This document shows, one piece after another, positions 47,301-57,794 of a stretch of DNA of 64,000 nucleotides. Position 1 is the stretch's first letter. Every line of letters starts with the position of its first letter. The notes beneath the pieces are model-generated. The model was not told where the DNA came from. It did no database searches and worked only from the letters and a program-made list of their open reading frames with translations. The position numbers and the translations under genes are program-made. This DNA is from Hyposmocoma kahamanoa. Taxonomy: Eukaryota; Arthropoda; Insecta; Lepidoptera; Cosmopterigidae. The DNA lies in NCBI RefSeq assembly GCF_003589595.1, contig NW_020653200.1:4814435-4878434 (forward strand), written 5' to 3'.

Positions 47301-48079
47301 GAAGATGGATTCAATTACATACGATCTAGCAATTTTTTGAATCGGCTAATGTCAATGCGATTTTTAAGCGAATCAATTCAAAATTAAGACAAATCGAATC
47401 GTCGTAAGACGTCGATCGTATTCATAATTATAACAAAAGTCTAATCTTATTAATGAATTCGTCAAGGACGACAATGCTTTGGATATTAAATTATATGACA
47501 TTATTTTTTGAAAAGTATAAAATGTAAAGGATTGGCATCGTGAAAATAAAAAATAATAATTACATATTATGGAAATTACATCATGTAATAAAAGTGTTAC
47601 ATTACTAATTTTGAAACGATTTTTATGAGATCGATTCAAGAGCATACGATCCGATCCGTTGATCGGTTTAAAAACATATGATCCATTACGACCCAAAAAA
47701 TCGATTCAAAGTGAAAAATCGTGCAACCCTAATGAGGGGATTAGCAGATACCACTGAGATCGTCATCTAGATTAATGACTGATAATACCGCAAATTATAT
47801 TTTTATACCTATCCTGTCACTAATAGTTTAATCAATGCAAAAACATTCATTCTCCGATATGTCTTAGTCAATACAATGTTGGAAGCGTTCCAGAAATCTG
47901 CCACAAAACATAACTGTTTCTCACAACCATTACCCAGTTAAAGCAAGCGTAAAAAGAAAATTGTAACAAACATCCCCAACACTTACTTTCTATGTCTAAC
48001 GCCGCGGTGGCACAAATGCAAAGGGCCAAAGCAACAAATACGCTATATTTTTCCATCTGGTGTCCTTTCGTCGCCGCAA
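37990..48079 (-). CDS. SLC24-type Na+/Ca2+ exchanger (NCKX-like), complete, 525 aa
   Basis: Nine exons join in phase (1578 coding nt, ATG at 48056, stop TAA at 37992-37990). The product should be a membrane cation exchanger extruding Ca2+ against Na+. Residues 1-19 form a signal peptide (hydrophobic VALALCICATAA), followed by an extracellular stretch to about 100, TM1, then the alpha-1 repeat in exon 4 (ATFMSVATSCPEFF, acidic residue E158). The tail of alpha-1, a hydrophilic Asn/Glu-rich cytoplasmic loop (about 265-320), another TM block and the alpha-2 repeat follow (GMTFLAFGGCLPEA, E403; SNALGANSLAILFALG). The C-terminal helices end in IEQLSFCF. Order and lengths fit the NCKX family, and TPWLIKT matches its conserved PWFIKT. 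At the position of NCKX2 Asp575 this protein has Ala430, which predicts K+-independent exchange. It lies tail-to-tail with, or nested antisense in, the receptor gene. Confidence 0.93.
38391..38678. mobile_element. MITE M1 copy C with 8-bp target duplication
   Basis: Element 38399-38670 (272 bp) flanked on both sides by GCGCGAGC. Termini CATTGACTTACAAATAAATG and CATATAATTATCAATG. It keeps 44 bp missing from copies A and B (around 38463-38505). Confidence 0.93.
38684..39230. mobile_element. 547-bp MITE with 30-bp terminal inverted repeats
   Basis: ACTCAGTCCAACCATTTATT then TAACTTTTGAC at the left; GTCAAAAGTTAAACAAATGG then TTGGACGGAGT at the right (about 27 of 30 match). It begins six bases after the target duplication of M1 copy C. 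No ORF. Confidence 0.82.
40368..40411. repeat. Imperfect hairpin
   Basis: TTAGTCTGATTTTTTCTACC is mirrored by AGTAGAAAGAAAAGATCAGA with a short loop. Confidence 0.7.
40941..41117 (+). repeat. R1 copy, 5'-truncated
   Basis: Starts at ATTACGGGCACATGGGGCTT, ends CATTTAGTATTATAAAAAAA. 5' truncation with an intact A-rich 3' end fits retroposition. Confidence 0.8.
41269..41370 (-). CDS. Exchanger exon 8: alpha-2 repeat, first half
   Basis: Acceptor TTTCTTAG before 41370; donor AGAAGAG|GTGAGT after 41269. It encodes GHTFYIPDSVMGMTFLAFGG and CLPEACSIFIMSRR. E403 occupies the place of NCKX2 Asp548, so an acidic residue is kept at the central Ca2+ site. Confidence 0.94.
41575..41799 (-). CDS. Exchanger exon 7: TM helices before alpha-2
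   Basis: Acceptor CAATTTCAG before 41799; donor ATTG|GTAAGT after 41575. It encodes ENIEDPPVKGVFEYPKGESV, WWYTLPIRLILFITIPSPFT and MFYPFAFFMCIVWIGANSYL, matching the NCKX block with L-P-x-x-L and R-x-F-Y-P-F-x-F. Confidence 0.92.
41887..41973 (-). CDS. Exchanger exon 6: hydrophilic cytoplasmic loop
   Basis: Acceptor GTTGCAG before 41973; donor CCAG|GTACCA after 41887. It encodes about 29 residues rich in Asn and Glu (NNNTKQHEEGIDNKGYENNN, SEKVPSEP). Phase fits both neighbours. The family loop is poorly conserved, so support rests on splice sites and frame. Confidence 0.8.
42119..42409 (-). repeat. tRNA-like repeat Y, copy 1
   Basis: Minus strand: CCGTGGCTTAGTTGGTATAG (box A-like), anticodon-arm-like CGTCT...AGACG with an overlong loop, CGGTTCGAATCCGGCCCGAT (perfect box B), then about 220 bp of body to GATTGATAATAAGT. 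The acceptor stem does not pair, so it is a tRNA-derived repeat, not a working tRNA. Confidence 0.75.
42573..42862 (+). repeat. tRNA-like repeat Y, copy 2 (inverted)
   Basis: TTCCGTGGCTTTTAGTAGGT, then CGGTTCGAATCCGACCGGAT and the same body as copy 1. The two copies face away from a centre near 42500; flanking block X occurs next to each (42426-42500 reversed, 42893-42972 direct). Confidence 0.75.
43027..43330 (-). repeat. R1 copy, full length
   Basis: From TTTATATAATATCAAGTGAC to AAGAAGATCTAGTGCTGC with standard landmarks. Confidence 0.8.
43651..43825 (+). repeat. R1 copy, 3'-truncated
   Basis: From AGTAGAGCTTCTTGTGAAAT to CACAGGCACATGGGACTTTT; the rest is missing. Confidence 0.7.
44106..44334 (-). 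CDS. Exchanger exon 5: TM block and start of cytoplasmic loop
   Basis: Acceptor TATTTTCAG before 44334; donor GAAA|GTAGGT after 44106, phase 1. It encodes PIAIEWKPVTRDVIIYIVNV, further helices with DWYEAMVLFILYILYFIIIF (as NCKX W-W-E-A-L-V-L-L-L-L-Y) and a Cys/Asn-rich segment KCCNCNNNLE. Confidence 0.92.
44582..44752 (-). CDS. Exchanger exon 4: alpha-1 ion-binding repeat
   Basis: Acceptor TTTTCAG before 44752; donor TTT|GTAAGT after 44582; 57 codons, phase 0. It encodes NVAAATFMSVATSCPEFFVN and GIGTIMGSAIFNTLGVGAIG. E158 aligns with the essential NCKX2 Glu188. The usual AAGSSAPE is altered to SVATSCPE. Confidence 0.95.
44954..45090 (-). CDS. Exchanger exon 3: TM1
   Basis: Acceptor TTTTTAG before 45090; donor AAAG|GTTAGT after 44954. 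It encodes DDQLRKGGFLCYVLFVVYLF followed by TLLGYICNDYFIPCVEMICE DLNIPK. This matches the NCKX pattern from the GG that precedes TM1 to the C-D/N-D-F/Y-F-x-P-x-x-E-x-I-C segment. Confidence 0.94.
45318..45536 (-). CDS. Exchanger exon 2: extracellular N-terminal region
   Basis: Acceptor TTTTCAG before 45536; donor ACAG|GTTAGT after 45318. It encodes 73 residues including KLEEEDVTWHWTPWLRTRTK and ends IDRNALESFPPSIFT, corresponding to the NCKX segment ahead of TM1 (consensus E-F-P-x-x-x-FT-x-x-Q). Confidence 0.9.
45537..47986 (-). other. Exchanger intron 1, with 400-N gap
   Basis: Gap 45819-46218 adjoins an (AT)n run. An F1-related fragment lies at 46840-46965 and an inverted-repeat element at 47268-47738 (GGGATGCACATTTCGATCCG against AAATCGTGCAACCCTAAT). 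No coding exon seen, but the gap could hide up to 400 bp. Confidence 0.65.
47987..48079 (-). CDS. Exchanger exon 1: 5' UTR end, ATG and signal peptide
   Basis: On the minus strand, acceptor GTTTCAG precedes 48079, so a further 5' UTR exon must exist upstream. There are 23 untranslated bases, then ATG at 48056 and MEKYSVFVALALCICATAAL DIE; donor GAAA|GTAAGT after 47987, phase 1. It is a classic cleavable signal peptide, as in many NCKX proteins. Confidence 0.88.
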
Positions 48080-51000
48080 CTGAAACAAAAGATAAATCCT
48101 TTGATTTATAGCTCTAATCTAATTAAGGTTCAGTCGCTCAATGTCGAGAAGCAGAATTGAATTTATTTCATACTAAGTTAACGAATTATTCTTTCGAAGT
48201 ATATTTAGAAGATAGGCAATCTTCAATCTTTACTGAATAGAAATATAATCGAACTTTATAAGCATTAAATTTACATAATAACTGGGCTAAGAGACTCGTT
48301 GATAATAAGTATCTCGTCGAAGCATTTTCTAGAAGCCTGTATTTCATCACAACTAAAGCAGGGTGCACAATCACTGACCCACCGACCACCGGTTACAATT
48401 AAGCCGCTGGCTTATTTTCGATTTTGAAGGGTAAGGGTGCTAATGAAATTACAGGCACATGGGACTTGTCAACTTACTTACTAACTTGTCTCAGGGTGAC
48501 AGGCGCAATTACAGTACCCCTTAGATCTTTCCGATTTAAAGCTCTGAGTAGCACTGCAGCTGCCAGGCTTGTCGCTTACCACCAGACGCACGTCTTGTTC
48601 GTCCTGTCACTTGGCGTCAAAAAAAATAATAATCAAGGTGCAAACACGATCTAAAACCGAAATATTTATTGTAGATATTTCAAATCGAATTTGCAAGCTT
48701 TTTGCTTCCACGTTCTATGTATGAACGACTAAGGAGTTAAACTCTTTATCGTTCCTGTTTCCAAGCACGTCGTTCGCGAGCTTGGAGACTTCGATGCTTC
48801 GATGATTCTTTAGATGCTATTAGGGACAAATTCGAGCCAATTATTAAATAGGCAACAAAGTATCCAAATTAAAATTAAACTTTGCAAAACATATTTTGTC
48901 CCTGTTTATTACTATCATATCGATGAAGAAAATTCCCCGCATTCAGTACTTATAACAAAATTAGGTACACTTACTTACTCATTGTTTATATAGGTACACA
49001 GTTATAGATGTAGCGAAATAGTGAAGAAAACTGATTTTAATCGTTTTTTTGCGGAGTAGGTACTTTCATTCATGGCGAGTTCTTAGGTTTACGTGATTGT
49101 TACACACTCAACCGTGATCATAAAGGACCCGAAACGTTGGTTTGTTTTTTAATAAAATGCGATGTAGATCCAAAAATATAGTTTCATTTCCTAATTTCAT
49201 TTATTTACGTTCCTAAGTGAAGGTAGTTTAATATCGGCAATAAATTACTTATAAACTTAATTCCGAAAATCTTTAATATTGTAAAGTGACCACGTATTAG
49301 TTCTACAAGAAGGTTCTTGTCGCTTCAATATTTTTTCACTAAGGATGTTTTTATTTTTACTTTCGCGGATTTACAATTGAATCCAAATTCCGACATAAAT
49401 TCCCTAAAAATTACACAATTACTTTTATTATAAGAAAGCCATAGAGGCCTGTACGTATGTCATTTACCCGTACTTACTACTTAATTACTACACTCATATC
49501 GCTAACGATTTTGGTAAAAAAATAATCTTGTTTACATTTTTTTATAAATTTTTATATTTTTTTTAAATTTTTACCTTTTTTTCTTATATTATATTTTTTA
49601 TAAATTTTTACATTTGTCATATTTTTTTACAATTTTTACATATGTTTTTAATGTTTGATGGAAACATCTGCGCGTTAGAGACACGTAGTGACGGTTGAAA
49701 GTCGGTACATCATTTTATACCCCTCATAGACAACAAAACAATCTTTTTTATTAGTAAAGCCCCGATAACACGAACTAGATTATGAATTATAAACACTAAA
49801 AGCCGATTTGATTTGACGTTTTTCAATTGTTGTGATAGTGTTATCGCACCGTATAGGATCGGATCGGAGCTCCTAAAATAGTGTTTTACGACAATCGAGT
49901 AGGGATGTGACACTTGTTTGTTATCTGTTATAATCAAATATTTGAATACGTTGAATTAAAAATCTAAACACTTACAGGGTACTTTTTTAGATAAAATGTA
50001 TTAAGTGTGAAATAGGTTTCTCTTTTAATTTAAATCACAAAAGATACGTAGTTTCCTATGTATGTATATGACTTACTAAAAGAAATTCACCACTGTGACG
50101 CCGTTGCGGACATGAATTCAAAACAAGCACAAGGCACAATGGCATCCGACTATAGGAAAAAACTAAGGCCTAGTGAAAGTTTTTTGTACCAAAGGCCGTG
50201 CAAAAGAGTTTATATATCACGAACAATTCGATTAGCCTAGTCACTATAATAATAATAATAATAATATTGCACGGTCCAGTGATAAGTTCACGCCATCTTA
50301 AGCCTCAATACTCGTCCATGGTTAGAATACGTGCTTAATCACAAAGTCGAAAGTTTTTTTGCTCGAAATACCGTTTGTTTGAATTTTCATTACACCGAAA
50401 ACCGAATTCTAACGAAACAGTTGTTCTTTCAGGATATGTTGAATGTTTATCGCAGACACGATTAGGTTCGTTTAGGTTAGATTAAGTTAGGTTTAAAAGA
50501 AAAAATATTTTCCTTTCAAAATTACTTTCGAGGTTACGAAATTTCGACCAAACGTTATTTCTGGAAAATGTCATTTCGGACTACTGACAGGTAACCCTAA
50601 TATATACCACCAAAAATGCAAACGCAAAAATGCTCTTCTTCGCATAAAATTAAGATCAAAATAAATTAAACTATTTTATCGGATCAATTTCGCGTATATT
50701 CCACATCATCGCTGACCATGGGACTAACATACGGCCCGAAACGTTAGTTTGTTTAAAAAATTTACACGTTAAACATATATGAAGAGACTGATGTGAGTAG
50801 AGGAAGCGAAGGAGGTTTGTCAAGAACGTAGAAGGTGGAGGTCCGTGGCTTCTGCCTACCCCGGTGGGAGACAGAGGTGATGATACTTAGATCCGAATCT
50901 TCCCAATGTTTAACAAACCCGAAAACCTAAGAAAACTTGACATGTAATTTACTAAGTGCATCAGAGTAATTTATGTTACTTTCAAGTCAATCTTTGTAGG

Positions 51001-51450
51001 AAGTAAAGGTCTGATGGAGGAAGTATTTGCCTATCTTCGTAAAAATAAACAATAAAGAGAAAGTAGTTTCGTTTAGTTATAGGAATCGAACTTTTTATCA
51101 GAACTTTGTCTAATAATGAATATTGGTATCAATGTTAATAACATTCACTAAATATTAGTGATGTTTAAACTTAGATATACAATTACTTAACATAAACAAC
51201 ATACATATGCGCAATGCTTAAGGAAAATCCTAATCGTGTAGTATTTTGCAACAATGAGCGATTAACCGTTAAATAAAGAAAGCAGATAACTCCTACAAAA
51301 CATTGTAATGAAGTGCTATAACCTAATTATTTCGCCTTTGTTTAGAGTACTAATTTATAATCAAAGCCTAGTGTGTTAAAACGTTCGTATAACCAGAACA
51401 ACTTTACTGATTGAATAGTCGAGACACCTCTTTCTTTTCGATGTTCTTTT
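48080..51450. other. Upstream of the exchanger; no host gene recognised
   Basis: The exchanger's first 5' UTR exon and promoter should lie here or further out. Contains R1 at 48425 and F1-related fragments at about 49090-49200 and 50680-50790 (CCCGAAACGTTGGTTTGTTT; CCCGAAACGTTAGTTTGTTT). Confidence 0.5.
48425..48632 (+). repeat. R1 copy, 5'-truncated
   Basis: AAGGGTAAGGGTGCTAATGA to CACTTGGCGTCAAAAAAAAT. Confidence 0.8.
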
Positions 51451-51730
51451 TTAACCGACTTCAAAAAAAGGAGGCGGTCCTCAATTCCATTGTACGTTTT
51501 ATTTTGCATGTACGCTACGCAATAACTACGACTTTGTGAACCGATTTTGATGATCCTTCTTTGTTGGAAAGACGTCAAGTAGCAGTTCCATTTAAATTTG
51601 AAGAAAATATTCCATCTCCAAGGGTGGCAAAGTAGAGGATCAATTCCGTTTCCCACACTTTCCGGTAACCGATTTCAATGAAACTTGGCAAATAGATGTA
51701 ATTGCACGAACTTTTGAGGTCGGTTTTTTA
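51451..51730 (+). mobile_element. R2 element, complete
   Basis: TTAACCGACTTCAAAAAAAG at one end and CTTTTGAGGTCGGTTTTTTA at the other form short inverted ends. Inside: GTGAACCGATTTTGATGATC, AATTTGAAGAAAATATTCCA, AACCGATTTCAATGAAACTT. Four copies in the window. Confidence 0.8.
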
Positions 51731-53440
51731 TGAACTTTGCCAACATGCCATATAATTTTGTAACCAACATGTTACATATTGCTTACAAAATTATATGGCC
51801 GGTAAAAAAAATAATCCAAAGAATATATTACATTCTCATGAGAAATCTGAGCGGCAAGGTCGGGGGCGGCAAAACAGGGTAGTAGACCACTCGGCCCGAA
51901 AGGCCCCGATGCCCTTTTATTTCGCTCGTGAGGCAGGCCCAATTTGGAATTAACTTTACCGTGAATCCCTCCACAGATTTGTTGCGCATATGTTTTAAAT
52001 TGATACCTTTATTTAATCATTTACTAAAATACAAAAACTGGTATTTGCTGGGATTAAAGATTTAGTCAAACAGTCCTAACTTTTGAAAATCCACCTGTAT
52101 CGTGACTGGCTCGAACGTTGCCACTACACTGGCAACATTGCCTCGTTGGACGGCAATGGACACTTACTTAACCAACCACGATCCAAAGCAGTGATCGAAG
52201 CCCCTGTCTCTGAGTCCCTGAATCCCAGGGCCCTGTTTTAAATTGCTATGTCATCACAAGTTAAATTTGGATTTGAAGTGAGGACTTCACAACATTCATA
52301 AACACTCCATACACTGCAACTTAACAATTCTGACAATAGTAACAATTGCAAATTCATAACTTAATGTTACGAATTTTACATTGAGTTTATACATTACAAA
52401 ATTGACTAAGTGCTCACCTACATCATTAATAGTTTTAATTACATCCAAAGTAGTAAATCAGGGACAAAATGATTTATTTCGAAATATGCAGTTAAATCAC
52501 ACAACGATAAAACAAGATCGCATATCAGCTAATCTAAAATGAAAATTCATAAGAAGGTTATTTCCAATATAAAGACACCGTATTTGTAAGAAACGTTTTA
52601 GCCAGGATCTTACTTGCCAGAACAAGTACGGTTTTATGAAGATTTATTTATTTATACATTTTAAGAAAATTCACGGACGAATAATACAATTATGGTATAC
52701 TTAAATATGAGTAATCCAATGCTATTTACGAATTTCCACTGACATGAAACAATATAAAGTGCTTAGCAAGCCAAAAAGAGATTATAAGAAAAAACAAAGA
52801 ACACAGTCACTAAATTAAAAAAAATAATAATAAAAAATACTATTAATAGACAATTAAACGAGCAAACCAGTGTATAGATAGGAATATATGCTATTTGATT
52901 TTATAACATTGTTCAATTATTTTCCCATTGTCACTCATGACATGTGTCTTATAATGCAAATTATAGAAATGTATGTTACGAAAAGCAAACATAAATAACG
53001 GAATAATTAATAGTATATACTTACTTCTGATATAAATAGCAAAGAAAACTGTAACAATTAAACTAAAACATCAACTTTTGAAATAAATTTATAAGAAAAC
53101 TAAAAAACTATAAAAAACACTAACAGATTATCCAAGTCACAGTACGTCGTCCTACCGTAAGGACATACGTCGTACTGAAAGAAATATTGAAACATGTCCC
53201 TTATTAAGGAGATAATCTTAATTGATAAGATTTCTAGTCAACGATTAGTTTATTCAATTATTTTATCGTGTGTTTGTCAAGGCTCATCATATCATCATCA
53301 TTGTTATCATCTGTCGATGCATCGTTAGCACAATATTGTAAACAAATTACCATCAAAAATAACTGTCATTTATTACGCAATGTTACAAATTTTATGAGAT
53401 GTAATAGTAATGCAATTCGTCGCCTTCTACACAGCCAATT
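51731..53440. other. Mixed repeats, no gene
   Basis: A 17-bp perfect hairpin at 51747-51799 is followed by a GC-richer patch (51840-51970) and another at 52090-52240 that look like worn transposon sequence; the remainder is AT-rich. Confidence 0.45.
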
Positions 53441-53444
53441 ACCT

Positions 53445-54190
53445 AATTCAAATTCAAAATCAAAATAATCTTTATTTCAAAGGTAAGCGTTTATTACACT
53501 TGAAATCGTCACATTGACTAAACTCTACCGCTCATTCGTAAGGCAAATTCCCCTAAGAAGAATGACCCAGAAACTCCAGGGTTTGCTCTTTGTAAATAAC
53601 ATTGTACACATTCAACATTTACAATATATATATATATATATATATATATTTTGTTTTCAAACATCAGAGATCGAGACTACCTCCATGAGCTAAACGGGTT
53701 ACTACCACCGATTTATGTCATCCAAATTAGCCTTTTTATAAGGTTTTTGTTTCACTGTAGTTTTAAACCTCGTGAATGGAAAATTTTTTATATCAACCGG
53801 AATCTTGTTATAGAAGCGTATACATTGCAAAAAAATTAGATGAATTTCTGACTTTGTGAAGATGACTATCAAGAACAGCTAGTTTATTTTTATTCCTCGT
53901 ATTAATGTTATGTCTGTCACTATTTTTCATAAAGAAATTACTGTTCCTTCTTAACATAAATTACATTTCCATAGATGTACTGTGACGACTAGTGTAAGAA
54001 TCTTAATTCCTTTAAACTTATCTCTCAAAGATACTCTGGAGCCCAGATTGTTAATTGCCCTAACCGCAAGTTTCAGCAGGACAAAGATTCTATTGATATC
54101 GGCGGCATTACCCCTAAGCAAAATGCCCTAAATTAGTAAACCTCGTAACCGCCATTGATACGAACTTTTGAGTTAGCATAGTAAATAGAA
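53445..54190 (-). mobile_element. LINE 3' region with short-repeat tail
   Basis: Reverse frames give VRAINNLGSRVSLRDKFKGI, IRFYNKIPVDIKNF and FTRFKTTVK, the C-terminal end of a non-LTR RT polyprotein, then a 3' UTR with TTTGAAATAAAGATTATTTT and a GATTTT/GAATTT tail at 53445-53470. An (AT)n run at 53626-53650 interrupts it. Confidence 0.75.
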
Positions 54191-54369
54191 TTACTAGAAA
54201 TGATTATAATGTGACAATCTATGGTTATACCTTTATTTTATACCTAAAAGAACGTGTATAAATTATATTTTAAGCCTTAATTGCCCGATATTGCGCTTGT
54301 AGAATAAAAAAAGGATTTCGTCCAAAAACGAAGTTACGTGGTATTCACATTTAGCCGAAGCATTATAAT

Positions 54370-54740
54370 GTGACTTGCAGTGTTTTGATTTGAGATAATA
54401 ATTGAAGACAAAACCTACCTAACCTACGGCTCTGAGGCGTGGTCACTTACTATGGGCCTCATCAAAAAACTCAATGTCACTTTTTATTTTTAAGTAGCAG
54501 TGAACTAGAAATGACGGCCGTTGGGGCAGAAAGGTTCTCGAATCGGAGACCACGAACCGGAAGGCGTTCAGTGGGACGGCCCCCTACTAAATGGACGGAT
54601 GACCTGGTAAGGGCGGCGGGTAACCCATGGATGCATGTTGCGTCCGACCGGCAATAAAGTCTGGCAATCTTTGGGGGAGGCCTATGTTCAGCAGTGCACG
54701 TCTTCTGGCTGATATGATGATGATCACGATGGCTCATTAC
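54370..54740 (+). mobile_element. RTE-like LINE 3' end
   Basis: AYGSEAWSLTMGLIKKLNV, then SVGRPPTKWTDDLVRAAGNP and WMHVASDRQ, then GEAYVQQW-like text and a GATGATGATCA tail. Confidence 0.78.
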
Positions 54741-55470
54741 ATTCATTACATCACATCATTACAGTTTATATTTCTTATTACTGCAACGACAAATATGTTT
54801 ATTAAAAAAAATATATATATTACGTTAGCATAATAAACAACATTTAAATAAAACTGATATTTAAAACTCAGATCATAATAACTATAAATATAGTTTCTTT
54901 AGCTTTAGGATTTTGAAAACATAAAATAAATTATTTTCCTTTTGACATGCTTAAAAGAATACCACAGGGATCTAATATAAACCAAATTCAAAATTATCCC
55001 TGTTTGTTTTTATCCGCTTCTCACGCCAGGTGCGTAATAATACTTTTAGCTTATCTGTTAAAGTGTATTCCGTGAAAGTGAGCTTGCATTCGATCAAGTT
55101 TCGAAAATATTTACGATTCAATTTTGTTTAGTTATTTTGGGTGTCAATTTGTTTTATTAATCTGCTTTGTTATTTTGTTTTCAATTATTGGATTTTTTAT
55201 TCACTGTATCCTTATTTGTCGTTAAAACGAAGATCAAAACATGGAGTCAGTCAGTGCAAGAAACATCTACTGGTAAATCCAGTAGATGTCGTCGTTGTAT
55301 CAATATTCGGCTTATTGACCACAGTATCGACTAAACAGTAGATTAATTCATAATAAATGTAAGTGACAGCGACTCTCTCGAATCGGATTCTGAAATGGAT
55401 GGTTTTGGAAAATGTTTATATTACATTATAAGGTTTTTTATTATACATTTATTTAAAAAAAAAACGAGGA
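54741..55470. other. AT-rich DNA; no gene
   Basis: Nothing supported beyond short ORFs. Confidence 0.5.
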
Positions 55471-55640
55471 CCCCAGTGGCGAACGGTTACCATGCAGGAT
55501 GGCCACACAGTGATTCGGTTCCCGGGCCGAGAGAAATATTTGTATGGTCTACATTTAATTATCTCGTGAGCTTGAGTGTAATTTGTGGTTGTTTATTTGT
55601 GTGTCCAGGGCACCCGCGATACAGGGTTTCCCTAGTATAT
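55471..55640 (+). repeat. SINE-A copy 5, followed by a (GT)n run
   Basis: GTGGCGAACGGTTACCATGC, worn box B GTGATTCGGTTCCCGGGCCG, GAGAAATATTTGTATGGTCT. The SINE tail runs into (AT)n then (GT)n at 55659-55702. Confidence 0.8.
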
Positions 55641-55644
55641 ACAC

Positions 55645-55704
<60 letters not shown>

Positions 55705-56149
55705 ATGTATGTATGTATGTGTGTATATATAGATACGCTAATGATAACACATACTCTCGCACGTTACTAGGAACATTGGACAGTATCGTTTTCACAAATG
55801 ACGTATACAGTGGTAGGAAGGGGTGATCGATCGCTATTGCCATGCTATTTGGCACAAGCTATAGGCACGAAGTAGACACTCTTACCTCCAGATATAGAGA
55901 TCCATATACTATGTGGGTGCTATATAGAAAATGGAGCACACTGTTTAATACACATATACAATACATATTCTAGCTTTGAAATGTTTTATTTTTAGAAACA
56001 GGTCGAGAATTAAAATTTCCCGTTCGCCACCTTTGGAAAGACAAAGCAAAGCGCTTCGTGCGTAATAGCGGTGAACAGGGTAAGGACAAAATTTTCCCAG
56101 CACATGAAAAAATTATGGCAAAATAAAATACCGACAAATCAGAATTTTG

Positions 56150-56345
56150 CTGATCGTTTGTGAGCACGGAAAAAGTAGAACAGAGGTACCGAAGAGGTGT
56201 GTTCAATTCTCGGTAGGACCAATCTGGGAAATGAAATTTGGTTCTGTGATGGATGTTCTGGGTAGTGCCCCGGAGTGAAATCTGATGCTCTGGTACTCAT
56301 AGTACAGGGAATTCAGTAGTTTGAAACCAGGTAATTAGTACGGAT
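56150..56345 (+). repeat. Retroposon related to 860-1010
   Basis: TTCTCGGTAGGACCAATCTG, GATGTTCTGGGTAGTG, GTACAGGGAATTCAGTAG and GAAACCAGGTAATTAG. Confidence 0.6.
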
Positions 56346-56791
56346 GTTTTGGCAAGTTGACACGTTACATTACTAATCGGATGAATAATCGTCTAAGACA
56401 ACTCGTGTGGACCAGTCATACATAAAATTTCAAATCCAATAGCAAAGACAAACAGTGCATGATTCAGACTCTGTAAAAAGGCAACAAGAGCCTCATCATG
56501 TCTCTCAATTGTCTTATTTTACAGGTTGTAGAAGGCATATAGACGATCTGTATTTTACCCACTTTGAGACAGCTGGCTACACAAGAAGTCGGTTATTTGC
56601 AGCTCTGCAACACTATGTTGCGTATCTTCAATGGCTACCGAATACGCTTAATATGCTTCCACAACGTTAAAACTAAACCGTCATTTTAAAATCAAAGACT
56701 CGCGGTTAGGGAAATTGATTATCGGTATACCATCTTGCCTACAGCATTTTTTATATCTAGAGATAGCATTATTTTTTATGGCTCTTTTAAT

Positions 56792-56845
56792 TGTGTACGA
56801 ACGACCTCCATCTGCCCCATGGCAGATAGAGGTCGTTCGTACACA
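56792..56845. repeat. 25-bp hairpin with four-base loop
   Basis: TGTGTACGAACGACCTCCAT and CTGCC, loop CCAT, then the complement with a single mismatch. Confidence 0.95.
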
Positions 56846-57059
56846 GCAGCCGTCGTCGTCGAGAGAAATGAAATATGTCACCGACGACCATAAAAAGAAA
56901 TCGCATCGCATACTTATTTGCTGACTTGCTGCATGACCTTTTTTTACCACTCAGACCTTGAACACGTAGGTAATGGGTAGAGTTAATTTCCAGACCGTAG
57001 TTGAAGCTGCCTTAAAGTTGAAATACAGACACGATACAAATCAATTATCGGCACATCAT

Positions 57060-57790
57060 GCGATTTTTTGATAACGTTCAAAGTTAAATAATTTTTTGTT
57101 CATAGGTAAGCAAATTACGCTTGAAATGGTCATATTGATTAAACTCTACTGCTCATTTGTAAGGCTGATTCCCCTGAGAAGAATAAGCAAGAAACTCTAG
57201 GTGTTGCTATTTGTAAATTAACATATATACACGTTTATCATTTAGAATTTTTTCATCAATTCATTTTCAATTTAATTCAAACAAAAGATCGAGACAACCT
57301 GCAAGAGCTAACTGATCTCTACCACGGTTTTTTGTCATCCAAATAATAATAATAATAAAAATAACGCACACACTCAACATAGCCCCGCACTAGGGAAACC
57401 CTGTGTCGCGGGTGCCATGGACACGCACATAGACAACCACAAATTACACCCAAACTCACGAGAGAAATAAATACAAATCATACAAATATTTCTCCCGGCC
57501 CGGGAATCGAACCTGGGACCTCTGCGTGGCAGTGCGGCATGGTAACCGTTCGTCCACCGAGGCAGTTAAATAGAACGTAGAATACTGTTTAACAAATAAA
57601 CTTTATTATAAAGGTTTTTTTCACTGTACTTTTAAACCTCGTGAATGGCAAGAATTTCATAAAAGTACTGTGACGCTAGTGTAAGAATGTTAATTTCTTA
57701 AACTAATCTCGAAGCACAGTTTGTTAGCCGGGAATGATCTAGGAACTATGCAAGCTCGCGTGCCTCACACATAATAGCGTAACCGGCCAT
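57060..57790 (-). mobile_element. LINE 3' region, second copy, split by a SINE
   Basis: Matches 53470-54050 in the same orientation (TCCCCTGAGAAGAATAAGCA; TTTTAAACCTCGTGAATGG; ACGCTAGTGTAAGAATGTTA), with SINE-A inserted at 57361-57565. Confidence 0.75.
57361..57565 (-). repeat. SINE-A copy 6, inserted in a LINE
   Basis: Reverse of the family: AACGCACACACTCAACATAG, GGCCCGGGAATCGAACCTGG (box B) and AACCGTTCGTCCACCGAGGC (box A). An ATT-rich run (57343-57360) marks its 3' end. Confidence 0.88.
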
Positions 57791-57794
57791 CTGG

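Noticed and set aside
47373..47696. 107-codon ORF on the minus strand
   Set aside because: Lies inside an inverted-repeat element in exchanger intron 1.
55395..55855. 143- and 98-codon ORFs
   Set aside because: They read through SINE-A copy 5 and the adjoining GT microsatellite.
56455..56670. 71-codon ORF as a host exon
   Set aside because: No recognisable domain; adjacent to a retroposon; only a weak internal AG signal.
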